From Candidatus Borkfalkia ceftriaxoniphila (GTDB lineage: Bacteria; Bacillota; Clostridia; Christensenellales; Borkfalkiaceae), in assembly GCF_004134775.1 (NCBI RefSeq), contig NZ_SDOZ01000002.1, forward strand, positions 1,152,005 through 1,216,004: DNA of 64,000 bases, in the 5' to 3' direction. Numbering within the stretch: the first letter of the stretch is position 1; the number at the start of each line of letters is the position of its first letter. The notes beneath the pieces are model-generated. The model saw only the letters and a program-made list of their open reading frames with translations, ran no database searches and was not told the origin of the DNA. A program made the translations under genes and the position numbers. Shown here piece after piece: positions 26,588 to 35,721 of this stretch.

Positions 26588-28675
26588 ATGAAACAAAGCA
26601 AAACCAGGTTCGGTTTGATCGGTACGGTTTTATTGTCGCTGCTGCTTTTGTGCAGCCTGTTCCTGTCGATCCCGAACGGATATGTCGGCGATGCCGCCCG
26701 CACCAAGGAATCCGCGTTCAGCGACGATTTCAATTCGTCGGTGCTGAACACGGACAACTGGACGGCGTCTTCTGCAACGGACGCGGCCGTCAAGGATTAC
26801 GGCGGCGCGATCCAGATGGTAAACGGTCAGTTTTCGCCTGCCTGCAACTGGATGGGGCTGAACAACTCCGCCGCGTCCGACGGCAAGGGGACGCCGCTTA
26901 CCGAGGATTATATCCTCGAAATGACGATTTCGAGAGATTGTAACCCGAGCGACTGGTTCGGCCTGTATATCGGGTTGGACAGCCCCGACCAGAATTTTAC
27001 CACGATAATCGGGCAGCCGGGCAACGTACTCGTCTTTACGGACAGTTCGATCAACAACTACAACGGATTCGGTACGCAGCCCAAAGAAGGCAATGTTACG
27101 ATCGCGCTTGAAGGCGACAAGGCGATGACGAGCGACGGAACGATGTATGCCGTCAAAGTCGTCACGCACATCAAGAAGACCGCTTCGGCCACGGGCGATT
27201 TCCCCGAAAACAGTGCGGATATCTTTATCGCGCCCATGCCCGAGAGCGGCGAACCCGCTTACGGCGAAAAGGTCGGCACGATCGATAATCTCTCTTTGGC
27301 GGGATATTTCGGATTCGGAAGTTTAAGCACGGGCACCGTTACGGTGTCGGGTATCAAGGTCACCGATGGGGCGAGCGGCGACGTGCTCTATACCCCGAAG
27401 GGCGATCTAAAAGGCGATTGCATCGACTTCATGGAAGGGGCTTCGCAAGCAGATCCCCAAAAAGAGTTTCGTATGTGGCAGTCCGCCGATCTAAGGCTGG
27501 AAGGATCGTATTTTACCGGCCCGCTCGGCAAGGCGCGCGTCGCCAACGGCGCTTCCATCGAATCGAAGTATCGAGTGCAGTCGGACGACAGGCTGATCTC
27601 CGCATTCGATCTTTCCTATCAGTTGCATATGTTCTCCGTCGGCGCGGACGGCATGAATCTCATCGTCGGCAAAAACGCTTCTTCTCAGACGGTCGTCAAC
27701 CTGAAAACGGTGGACGGCAAGAGCGTGCTCTCCGTCGGGGACAGCCGCTATGCTTTCGGGGAAGAACTTTCCGGCGCTAATTTATTTACGTTCCGCGTCA
27801 AAACGAACGGTACGGCGGACGTGTATTGCAACAACGCTTTTGCGGTGACGCTGAACGGATTCACCTCCGTCGACGGCAGCATCGCGTTTGTTTCGACGGG
27901 CAGCGATTCGACATTTGAGGTCGACAACGTTACTTTGAACGTCTACTCGTATGTTTCGAGCGGCTCTCAGAGCCAAGCTATCGATTTCACAATCAAGGAT
28001 AAAGACGGCATTACCTATCTGAACGGCGAAAACTGGTATATCGGCGGCAGCGCAATGAAGACCCGTTACGACGAAATCTCTTTCATCAACGCTGACCCCA
28101 ACGCAAATTTTTCGACCAAGCATCAGTATGCAGATTTCGTATTGAACTTCGATCTGTATGACATTACGCAAGGGGCGGGCGGCTGCAGTTGGATCGGCAT
28201 CACGTTTGCCAAAAATCGTTACACCGACGGATATGCCCAGGCACCGACGATCACTTTCGCTCCGCGCAATGAGAATCATGATACGGGTATCGTGGGCGTT
28301 ATGAATATCGAGGGGCTTTCCGGGGTGCAGTTCAATACGGCGTCTTCCATGATCGAAAGTTCGTATAACTTTTTCCAGGATATGAACAGCGAAACGGGTC
28401 ACGAGCGTATAAACGTCCGCCTTGTTGCCGTGAACCGCACCGTAACTCTTTATTTCAAATATGCGGACGAACCCGAAAGCATGCTCTCCGTTCCGCGCGC
28501 GGTCGTCGAGGATATCAACACGTTCGGCTATATCGGCATCTGCTGCAATTACAACGGCAATTTCGCGGTTTCGAATTTTTCGATCACCAACCTCGATCCG
28601 AACCGTTCGTTCATTGCGGAGGGTGAAGTAGAGGAATCCAAGCGGGTCACAGGCGATGCTTCCCTGCTGGCTTAA
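26588..28675 (+). CDS. Secreted beta-sandwich (LamG/concanavalin-like) protein of unknown function
   Basis: 695-residue protein with a long hydrophobic signal sequence (about residues 10-30). Then come about three related beta-rich blocks, each opening with a segment such as FSDDFNSSVLNTDNW and containing WFGLYIG or WIGITFA. These look like jelly-roll, carbohydrate-binding domains. No anchor or catalytic motif was recognised, and the C-terminus is hydrophilic. Start: ATG at 26588 behind AGGAGG. It sits inside an importer operon, so substrate capture at the surface is plausible but unproven. Confidence 0.65.
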   Translation: MKQSKTRFGLIGTVLLSLLLLCSLFLSIPNGYVGDAARTKESAFSDDFNSSVLNTDNWTASSATDAAVKDYGGAIQMVNGQFSPACNWMGLNNSAASDGKGTPLTEDYILEMTISRDCNPSDWFGLYIGLDSPDQNFTTIIGQPGNVLVFTDSSINNYNGFGTQPKEGNVTIALEGDKAMTSDGTMYAVKVVTHIKKTASATGDFPENSADIFIAPMPESGEPAYGEKVGTIDNLSLAGYFGFGSLSTGTVTVSGIKVTDGASGDVLYTPKGDLKGDCIDFMEGASQADPQKEFRMWQSADLRLEGSYFTGPLGKARVANGASIESKYRVQSDDRLISAFDLSYQLHMFSVGADGMNLIVGKNASSQTVVNLKTVDGKSVLSVGDSRYAFGEELSGANLFTFRVKTNGTADVYCNNAFAVTLNGFTSVDGSIAFVSTGSDSTFEVDNVTLNVYSYVSSGSQSQAIDFTIKDKDGITYLNGENWYIGGSAMKTRYDEISFINADPNANFSTKHQYADFVLNFDLYDITQGAGGCSWIGITFAKNRYTDGYAQAPTITFAPRNENHDTGIVGVMNIEGLSGVQFNTASSMIESSYNFFQDMNSETGHERINVRLVAVNRTVTLYFKYADEPESMLSVPRAVVEDINTFGYIGICCNYNGNFAVSNFSITNLDPNRSFIAEGEVEESKRVTGDASLLA

Positions 28676-28688
28676 AGAGGAAAAAGAG

Positions 28689-31115
28689 ATGAAAAAGAAA
28701 TACAATTGGATCATAACATCTATTTTGTCGCTCGCGCTGCTCTTCGGCATTTGCTTCACGGGAACCTTTGCCGCGGAAGAGAGCGCGCCTGAATCGTATA
28801 TAACGGTCAATAAGAGTATTGCGGGCAGCAGTGCGGCGGATAAAATGTCGTATGTCAATACCCCGCTCACTCTGGCAAACGGCTTAAACCTCTATGTCGA
28901 GGCGGAAATGGGGCAGTACACGGATTCGGTGATGTTTTTCGGCTTATTTGCAGATAAAACGGACAGTGCTCCCTATGCGCATAAGTCCTTTATGATGGGC
29001 TCGCAGGAGATCAAAACTTTCTTCAGCGACGCCGCGACGCCTGTGGATAACGGCAAATATATGGAGGATTATTGGAACACGTACTATTACAATAGGGTAA
29101 TGTACCGTTTCGAGATCAAATCGAACGGCGACGTGAACGTTTACGCGCGCAGCACGGAAGATCCTTCTACATACGTGGGCGACAACGCGCAAATCACAAC
29201 GGAAACGCTCATAACGACACAGGCGGGGTATTACAGCGCTCTCGCTTCCGACGAGCAGATCTACGCGGGCTTAGCGCTCCGTGCGGGAGCAAACGACGCG
29301 TACAAATTGTACTCCCTCGAAGTGCGCGACGGCGCGGGCAACCAGATCTTTACGGATAACGGTTTTCTGAAATACACGACGGAAGCCTATGTGCGCAGCG
29401 AAGGCATCGACGCGGCGATCGAAGCGGGCGCTCTCGCCGTTCCCGAAATCGTCGAAGAGAGTTCGCTTTCCGTCAATTCTAAGATGACGATGGGCGACGT
29501 GATGGTCTATGCCGACACCAAAGTACAGGGCGGCGCGGAGATCACGCTCGATATGAAGATGAATCGGAACGAAGCGACGTTCTTTTTCGGCGTATTCACG
29601 GATAAAACAAACAGCAATTTTTATAATACGCACGTTATGCAGATGTCCAGTTCCGCAATCGTTTTACCGTATGATGCGAACGCTGCGGACAACGGCAATT
29701 ATAACGAAAATACCGGCGTGGAGGGCGGTCTGAAATTCGTCGACCGTATCCGCCTGCGCATGAATATTTCCGCTTCCGGTACGCTCAACGTGTACGTTTC
29801 CAGCATCGAAGGCGCGGATTCGTATACGGGCATGACCGCGCAGGAGTCGTTGCAGGACATTCTGATCCTCACGCAGGAAAATCTTTACTCCAAGGAAATG
29901 ACGGACGGCGGCTACTTCGGATTTGCATTCCGCGCGCCCGCCGCAAATCAGGACGTCGTCCTGTATAACCTGAAAATAGCGGATAAAGACGGCGTTACTT
30001 TGTTTCAGGATGATTTTTCCAAAGTTCTGACCGATTCGTATATCCGTACGGGAGGCGACGCGCTCAAAACCAACGTCGAAAACGGCGGCGCCGTACTGCG
30101 CGTCAAAAACGTGCAGGAAGCGAAACCCGTGTTCAACTTTGCGGCGCTCAAACGCGAGGGATACCTCGACGAAACGTTCCATCTGACGCCGACGGTGGAC
30201 GATATGCCGGAGGGCGGCGAACTCTCCGTTATCGTAAAGGATGCCGCAGGCAATGCGATCGCGGCGCAGGCGGACGGTACGTTCAAGTTTACCGCGCAGG
30301 GTATCTATACCGCCGAATTCGCGGTGACCGTGAACGAAGAGATCATTTTGCAGGATAGCGTTAAAGTTTATATAAAGAATCATTCCACCCAACCCAACGC
30401 CGAAGCCAATTTCGACAAAGGGTATTTCAACGGCGATCTGTGGGCGATCACGGAGAAAGGCGTTGCGGTCAAGGACGGCGCATTGATCATTGCAGGCGGA
30501 ACTTTCCGCACGAAAGGGTTCTCCGAGATCTGCTATTTCACGTTCGACGTCACGTCGATGAAGGCGGGTTCTTCCTCCTTCGATCTGATCTTCGGGCAGG
30601 ACGGCGTCGGGTACGCCCTTCGGTTTACGGACAAAACGAGCGTTGAATTTATCACTCCCGAAGGTTCGAGGGAGATCGCTGTCGGTAAAAACTTTGTCGA
30701 AGCGGCGCTCGCGGGCAAAAAAGTTACGCTGCGTCTGGAACTCGCTTCCGATAAAGCGATGCTCTACGGCATGATCGAGGACGAGTCGGAGGAAACGCTG
30801 GAAACGGCTCTGTGCACGTTGGAAGGCATCCGCCTCGTGGGAAGCATAGGCGTTACCGTACCCGAGGGCAGCAGGATTACGATCGACGACGTGCAGTTCG
30901 TCAACATGGCGGGCGTCGATAATCCGAATACGGATCCTTCCAAGCCCTCCGATCCCGGTGAAAATCCCGGCGAAGACCCGGGCGAAAAACCCGGCGACGA
31001 AGATCCGAAGAAAAAGGGATGCGCAGGTACGGCAGTAGGGTTCAGTATTGCGGGCGGGACCGCCGTAGTGCTTGCCGCGGCAGTGCTGTGCTTTCGTAAG
31101 AAAAAGAAAATTTGA
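28689..31115 (+). CDS. Surface protein with duplicated beta-domain and Gly-Cys/TM anchor
   Basis: 808 residues: signal peptide, two tandem copies of a roughly 220-residue beta domain (one holds VMFFGLFADKTDS, the other TFFFGVFTDKTNS), an Ig-like region near 480-560, a third beta domain, a Pro/Gly/Asp linker, then KKKGCAGT, a hydrophobic helix and RKKKKI. The anchor matches the one in the protein at 9133-11712. Start: ATG at 28689 with GAGG upstream; an earlier in-frame start overlaps the previous gene. It is probably a cell-surface glycan-binding protein. Confidence 0.72.
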   Translation: MKKKYNWIITSILSLALLFGICFTGTFAAEESAPESYITVNKSIAGSSAADKMSYVNTPLTLANGLNLYVEAEMGQYTDSVMFFGLFADKTDSAPYAHKSFMMGSQEIKTFFSDAATPVDNGKYMEDYWNTYYYNRVMYRFEIKSNGDVNVYARSTEDPSTYVGDNAQITTETLITTQAGYYSALASDEQIYAGLALRAGANDAYKLYSLEVRDGAGNQIFTDNGFLKYTTEAYVRSEGIDAAIEAGALAVPEIVEESSLSVNSKMTMGDVMVYADTKVQGGAEITLDMKMNRNEATFFFGVFTDKTNSNFYNTHVMQMSSSAIVLPYDANAADNGNYNENTGVEGGLKFVDRIRLRMNISASGTLNVYVSSIEGADSYTGMTAQESLQDILILTQENLYSKEMTDGGYFGFAFRAPAANQDVVLYNLKIADKDGVTLFQDDFSKVLTDSYIRTGGDALKTNVENGGAVLRVKNVQEAKPVFNFAALKREGYLDETFHLTPTVDDMPEGGELSVIVKDAAGNAIAAQADGTFKFTAQGIYTAEFAVTVNEEIILQDSVKVYIKNHSTQPNAEANFDKGYFNGDLWAITEKGVAVKDGALIIAGGTFRTKGFSEICYFTFDVTSMKAGSSSFDLIFGQDGVGYALRFTDKTSVEFITPEGSREIAVGKNFVEAALAGKKVTLRLELASDKAMLYGMIEDESEETLETALCTLEGIRLVGSIGVTVPEGSRITIDDVQFVNMAGVDNPNTDPSKPSDPGENPGEDPGEKPGDEDPKKKGCAGTAVGFSIAGGTAVVLAAAVLCFRKKKKI

Positions 31116-31142
31116 CGGAATGAATAACAGGGGAGATCTTGT

Positions 31143-32024
31143 ATGGTAAAGACAAACGAGGTTCGGGCGAAAAAGGGGATCAATAAGGCCTTTTCAGAGC
31201 ATAAGATCGCGTATACGATCGTCTACATTATTTTCACGTTGTATGCGATCACGCTGGTCTATCCGCTCTTATGGGTATTCGTTCAATCCTTCCGCTCGAA
31301 GATTGATTTCTTTTGGTATCCGCTGGATTTCCCCAAATCCTTTTACGGGGAAAACTATCTGAGGATATTTACCGAGTATAATATGGCGGAACTGTTTGCA
31401 AACAGCATCGTTCTGTCTGTGTGCGGAACTTTCGCTTCGATTCTGGCGAGTTCCTGCGCCGCCTATGTGGTCAGTAAATATAATTTCAAATTGCGCAACG
31501 TCATCTACGGGTTGGTCATCGTTACGATGATCATCCCGACGACGGGCAGCATCGCCACGACCTATCGCCTGATGAACGATACGGGGTTGGCGGGCACGCA
31601 TATCGGCTTGATCATCATGTATTCGGGCGGATTCGGTTTCAACTTCTTCCTACTGTACGGTTTTTTCAAGAATCTGTCCTTGACGTACGCGGAATCGGCG
31701 AAGATCGACGGCGCAGGGCATGCGACCATCTTTTTCAAGATCATGCTTCCGCTCGCGAAACCGTCGCTGTTTGCGGTGGGTATCATCACGTTTATCGGGT
31801 ATTGGAACGACTATTATGCGCCGTATATGTATTTGCGCAACTATCCCACGCTCGCAGTCGGCATCTATCAGTTGTCCTCGGATATCACGACGGGCGCCAA
31901 TTCCTACGATTACCCCGCGCTGTTTGCGATCATGACGATCTCCGTCGTTCCCATTATTGTTCTTTTCAGCATCTTCCAGAAAACGATCATGGAAAATACG
32001 GTAGCCGGAGGTATTAAAGGCTGA
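31143..32024 (+). CDS. Sugar ABC transporter permease (MalG-like)
   Basis: 293-residue membrane protein with about six helices and the EAA loop ESAKIDGAGHATIF. It would pair with the permease at 25597-26544. Its stop shares one base with the ATG of the next gene (TGATG), so the two are translationally coupled. Confidence 0.93.
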   Translation: MVKTNEVRAKKGINKAFSEHKIAYTIVYIIFTLYAITLVYPLLWVFVQSFRSKIDFFWYPLDFPKSFYGENYLRIFTEYNMAELFANSIVLSVCGTFASILASSCAAYVVSKYNFKLRNVIYGLVIVTMIIPTTGSIATTYRLMNDTGLAGTHIGLIIMYSGGFGFNFFLLYGFFKNLSLTYAESAKIDGAGHATIFFKIMLPLAKPSLFAVGIITFIGYWNDYYAPYMYLRNYPTLAVGIYQLSSDITTGANSYDYPALFAIMTISVVPIIVLFSIFQKTIMENTVAGGIKG

Positions 32025-33271
32025 TGAAAAAGATTTTAAGTTTGATTTTAGGGGGGACTTTCGCACTCGGTGCGGCGTTCGGTCTATCCGCCTGCGGCGG
32101 GGGCGAAAAAGATCCTTATGCGGATATCGATAAATCGCTCCTGTACGGCATGGACGAACCGCTCTACGAAAAGGGCGCGAGCAGTACTTCTCTCACGCAG
32201 GTGCGCGGGTTCGATCTGGATACGACGGTCGATTTTGTCGCCATGCTCGGCGCAAAATCATTCCGTTTCCGTATGCCGAACGGGTTTATCCAGTCGCCCG
32301 GTCAATACGACGAAGAAATTTATGAATATTTGCAGTCCGCGTCCGAAAAGTTTCGCAATGCGGGCGTCACCAACCTGATCGGGCAGGCGAGTTTATTCCC
32401 CGCATATTCGGGCTTCCGCCCCGATTCGGCAAACAGCGCGCCGCGCCCCGACGACGAGCACTACGGGGATTGGCTGCAAGCCGTTACCGAAATGTGGCAA
32501 AAAGTCGCGGAATTGTTCCCCGAGATCACGCAGTGGGAAATGGGCAACGAGTTTAACACCAATACCTTTTTCCATCCCAACGGCTATCAGGGGATCGCAG
32601 GATCGCTGGAAGAGGGCGTGGGCGGATTCTCGCGCGAGGAACAGGTGATCGTCGTTACCGATTATATGTATTATGCCGCGAAGGGCATCAAGGCGGCGAA
32701 TCCGAAAAATATCGCGATCATGCCCGGGCTTTCGCCCACGCAGTTGAACATGAAAAACGTGGAATATTTCGTTGAGGACGTCTATGCCCGCATCAAGAGC
32801 GGCGAGGCGCCCTACGGCAACACGAAGTCGAAGGATCCCGACGATTATTTCGGCGCGCTTTGCTGGCATCCGTATGCAAAAAGTATCGACGAATCCTGGT
32901 TACAGTCGCAAAAGGATGTCTATAATATCGTGATCGAAAACGGGGACGAGGGAAAGAAAGTGATTTTCTCCGAACTCGGCTTTTCCGATAACGGCGTGGA
33001 CGACGTCGAAGAATTGCAGATCGGCTATACCGAGCGTGTTTTCGAATACTGCGAGAACGAACTGCCTTTCGTCGAAAGCGTGCTCTCGTTCCGTTTGTAC
33101 GAATGCGAGTATGCCGCGACCTGGGGCGGCAGTCAGGAGTCGCATTTCGGATTTTTCCGCGAACCGACGGGCGATAAAGGGTTCAGCCCCAAGGCGAAAG
33201 CATATAAATTGCAGCAGATCTACGGCGGCAGCGGCGATCTTGCCAAATACGAAACGCCCGCGAAATCGTGA
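32024..33271 (+). CDS. Clan GH-A glycosidase-like lipoprotein (first of tandem pair)
   Basis: 415-residue lipoprotein (Cys in LSACGG). The TIM-barrel pattern of clan GH-A is visible: probable acid/base Glu176 in WEMGNEFN, LCWHPY, and probable nucleophile Glu317 in FSELGFS. The exact family is not assigned (GH5- or GH39-like proteins share these motifs). A paralogue follows directly. It should act outside the membrane and supply sugars to the importer encoded upstream. Confidence 0.75.
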   Translation: MKKILSLILGGTFALGAAFGLSACGGGEKDPYADIDKSLLYGMDEPLYEKGASSTSLTQVRGFDLDTTVDFVAMLGAKSFRFRMPNGFIQSPGQYDEEIYEYLQSASEKFRNAGVTNLIGQASLFPAYSGFRPDSANSAPRPDDEHYGDWLQAVTEMWQKVAELFPEITQWEMGNEFNTNTFFHPNGYQGIAGSLEEGVGGFSREEQVIVVTDYMYYAAKGIKAANPKNIAIMPGLSPTQLNMKNVEYFVEDVYARIKSGEAPYGNTKSKDPDDYFGALCWHPYAKSIDESWLQSQKDVYNIVIENGDEGKKVIFSELGFSDNGVDDVEELQIGYTERVFEYCENELPFVESVLSFRLYECEYAATWGGSQESHFGFFREPTGDKGFSPKAKAYKLQQIYGGSGDLAKYETPAKS

Positions 33272-33279
33272 GGGGAAAA

Positions 33280-34635
33280 ATGATCCGTAAATTATGCGCG
33301 TTTCTTGCGGCATTGCTCGTCGCGGTTTCCCTCGTTGCTTGTAACACCGCCCCGGATTCCGATAAACCCGATCCGGACCCCGGCACGGAAGTCGGAGAAA
33401 GTTTGCTCTACGGCATCGGGGAACCCTTTGCGGGTTCGGGCGTGGAAGGATTCAATTCCGAAAAGGCGTCCTCGCTCATCGGCGCTCTGGGGGCGAAAAC
33501 TTTCCGACTTTGGGTCACGCCGCAGACGCTGTATGCGGGATGGAATCAAACGACGGTGTTCTCCGATGAAAGCCTCTCCTCGATCGATAAAAACGCGCGG
33601 CTTCTGTATCAGACGTATGTCGATCAGATCCGCAAAAACGGCGTAGAGGAAATTACGGCGATGGGAAACTTTTTTCCGCGGATGCCTTCCACTGCAAACG
33701 GCAAAGAAGGAAATTTTATCCCAGCGCGCGATACGTCGGAAGGCTCAGAATATATGCAGTTTTTGCACAAATATTATGTAATCTGGAAGGCTGTCGCAGC
33801 GGCGATGCCCGACGTAGATGTCTGGGAAATGGGCAACGAAACGAATCAAGTCACTTTCCTGACGTACACGGGATACGAAAAAGACAGCACGGAAACGCAG
33901 TTTGAAAAACTCGCGGATATCAACGTCGATTTGATGTATTACGCCGCCAAGGCGATCCGCGAGGTCAATCCCGACGCGGTCACACTCACGCCCGGGCTTG
34001 CGCCCGCCTATGAAGGGATCCCTTCGCTCGGCCGCTTCATGGAAGCACTGTACGAGCGGATCGAGAGCGGCGAGTTCCCCGCGGGGGAAGAAAAGTGCAG
34101 CGATGCCGACAACTATTTCGACGGCGTGGCATGGCATCCGTACGATACGGTCAACGGGATATCTTTGACAAAGGAGCCCGACGCCGATGCGTGGAAAGAG
34201 GCGAACGACGCCGTTTTTCAGGTGATGAAAGAGCACGGCGACGGGGATAAAGAGGTATGGTTTACCGAATTCGGGTTTACCATGCCCGTTGAGATGCTCG
34301 ACGCCGCGGAAAGCGACTGCACCGATATGGACCGATACTTGATCAACAACAAATATTATACGCTGAACGACGATTCCGAACAAAAGCATGCCGATTGGCT
34401 GAAACTGTACTTTGACACGATGAAGGACATGGATTACGTACATACGTGCCATTTCTTCCGACTGAATTGTTCCGCGCACGACGCGCTCTGGAACGGCGTC
34501 GGCGAGGTGATGTTCGGGTTGTTTTTGGAGCCCGATTACGATATCGGCCGAGGTTTTTATCCTCGGGAAAAGGCATTTGCATTGCAGAAGATCTATGGAG
34601 GGAAAGGGGATCTGTATCAATTTGCCGAACTTTGA
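33280..34635 (+). CDS. Clan GH-A glycosidase-like lipoprotein (second of tandem pair)
   Basis: 451-residue paralogue of the preceding gene. Lipobox is LVACN. Glu187 in WEMGNETN and Glu330 in FTEFGFT are the predicted acid/base and nucleophile, with VAWHPY between. Both proteins share the segment LLYG(M/I)(D/G)EP after the lipid anchor and end in KIYGGKGDL or similar. Start: ATG at 33280 behind AGGGGA. Confidence 0.75.
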   Translation: MIRKLCAFLAALLVAVSLVACNTAPDSDKPDPDPGTEVGESLLYGIGEPFAGSGVEGFNSEKASSLIGALGAKTFRLWVTPQTLYAGWNQTTVFSDESLSSIDKNARLLYQTYVDQIRKNGVEEITAMGNFFPRMPSTANGKEGNFIPARDTSEGSEYMQFLHKYYVIWKAVAAAMPDVDVWEMGNETNQVTFLTYTGYEKDSTETQFEKLADINVDLMYYAAKAIREVNPDAVTLTPGLAPAYEGIPSLGRFMEALYERIESGEFPAGEEKCSDADNYFDGVAWHPYDTVNGISLTKEPDADAWKEANDAVFQVMKEHGDGDKEVWFTEFGFTMPVEMLDAAESDCTDMDRYLINNKYYTLNDDSEQKHADWLKLYFDTMKDMDYVHTCHFFRLNCSAHDALWNGVGEVMFGLFLEPDYDIGRGFYPREKAFALQKIYGGKGDLYQFAEL

Positions 34636-34645
34636 GAGGTAGTGG

Positions 34646-35701
34646 ATGAACCGCATTTTTCTTGTTTACGAACAGATCGTGAAACATTATATCGATCGGA
34701 TCGAAACGCACGACTTGAATCAGGGAGATTCGATCGAATCTGAGGAAGACATCGCGGCAGCCTTTTCCGTATCGCGCGGTACGGTGCGCAAAGCGATGAC
34801 GGAATTGGAATCCATGGGATATCTCGCCTGTTCGAAGGGAAAGCGGCGTACGGTCGTGTCCGCGGGCGGCACGTCGGCGGAAGAGCGGTATCCCGCAGTC
34901 GTATGGCGCGTCGCGCTGATGCTGCTGAACCGCTCGGAATACCTCGATGCGATCTTGAATGCGGTGCAGACCTGCGCGGCGTCGCTCGGGTGGAGTCTGG
35001 ACGTGTTCTATAATTCCAGCGAGGAGGCCGAACAGGATTGCATCACAAAGATCAAGGAGGGGAACTATGACGGGGCGATCGTCGTTCCCTTCCGCCGCCG
35101 CGGCGAACTGTGCACATATAACTATTTGCGATTGAAAGAGGCGGGGATCCCCTACGTCATGATCGGCCGCCCTCACGAATCGCTCATGTGCGACGCGGTC
35201 TATGCGGACGATTATTCGGGAGCGTACCGCATCACCGAACTTTTATATAAAAAGAAATGCAGGGAAGTGGCGTATTTTTACGATTCCACGATGGACAGCG
35301 TGGTTTCGCGGGACCGTATGAAAGGATACGACGACGCCGCGCTTCGGCACGGGCAGAGAGAATTATATCGCTATGACGTGCGGGATCCGATCTTTGCCGC
35401 ACGTTTCGGTGAACTTCTGGAAGGAAATTATGAAAAGATAGGGTTAAATATCTATTCGAACGAGTTGTTTCCCATGATACGCGCCGTATTGCACAAGTAC
35501 GGCAAAAAGAAAAAGAAAGATTACGAACTCGTCGCCTTTTTCGAGCATAGTTTTGAAGATCAGGCGCGTTATACCGTAATGAAAGTGCCCAAAGAGATCA
35601 TGGCGCAGCGCGCCGTGTCTATGCTGAACAAGCGTATGCTCACCGATGAAGGCAAGAGCGTGGTGCACGAAATATTCGAAGTGGATCTTTTGGACGTTTG
35701 A
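34646..35701 (+). CDS. GntR-family regulator with LacI-type sugar-binding domain
   Basis: 351-residue regulator. Residues about 1-75 form a GntR winged helix (EEDIAAAFSVSRGTVRKAM). Residues about 85-345 form a LacI/periplasmic-binding-like sensor (YDGAIVVPFRR, VYADDYSGAY). This AraR-like architecture usually gives sugar-relieved repression. It lies inside the second glycan operon, so it probably controls that operon; the repeats at 21774 and 21829 could be its sites, which is untested. Confidence 0.88.
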   Translation: MNRIFLVYEQIVKHYIDRIETHDLNQGDSIESEEDIAAAFSVSRGTVRKAMTELESMGYLACSKGKRRTVVSAGGTSAEERYPAVVWRVALMLLNRSEYLDAILNAVQTCAASLGWSLDVFYNSSEEAEQDCITKIKEGNYDGAIVVPFRRRGELCTYNYLRLKEAGIPYVMIGRPHESLMCDAVYADDYSGAYRITELLYKKKCREVAYFYDSTMDSVVSRDRMKGYDDAALRHGQRELYRYDVRDPIFAARFGELLEGNYEKIGLNIYSNELFPMIRAVLHKYGKKKKKDYELVAFFEHSFEDQARYTVMKVPKEIMAQRAVSMLNKRMLTDEGKSVVHEIFEVDLLDV

Positions 35702-35721
35702 TCATTTGATAGGTAAATTCG

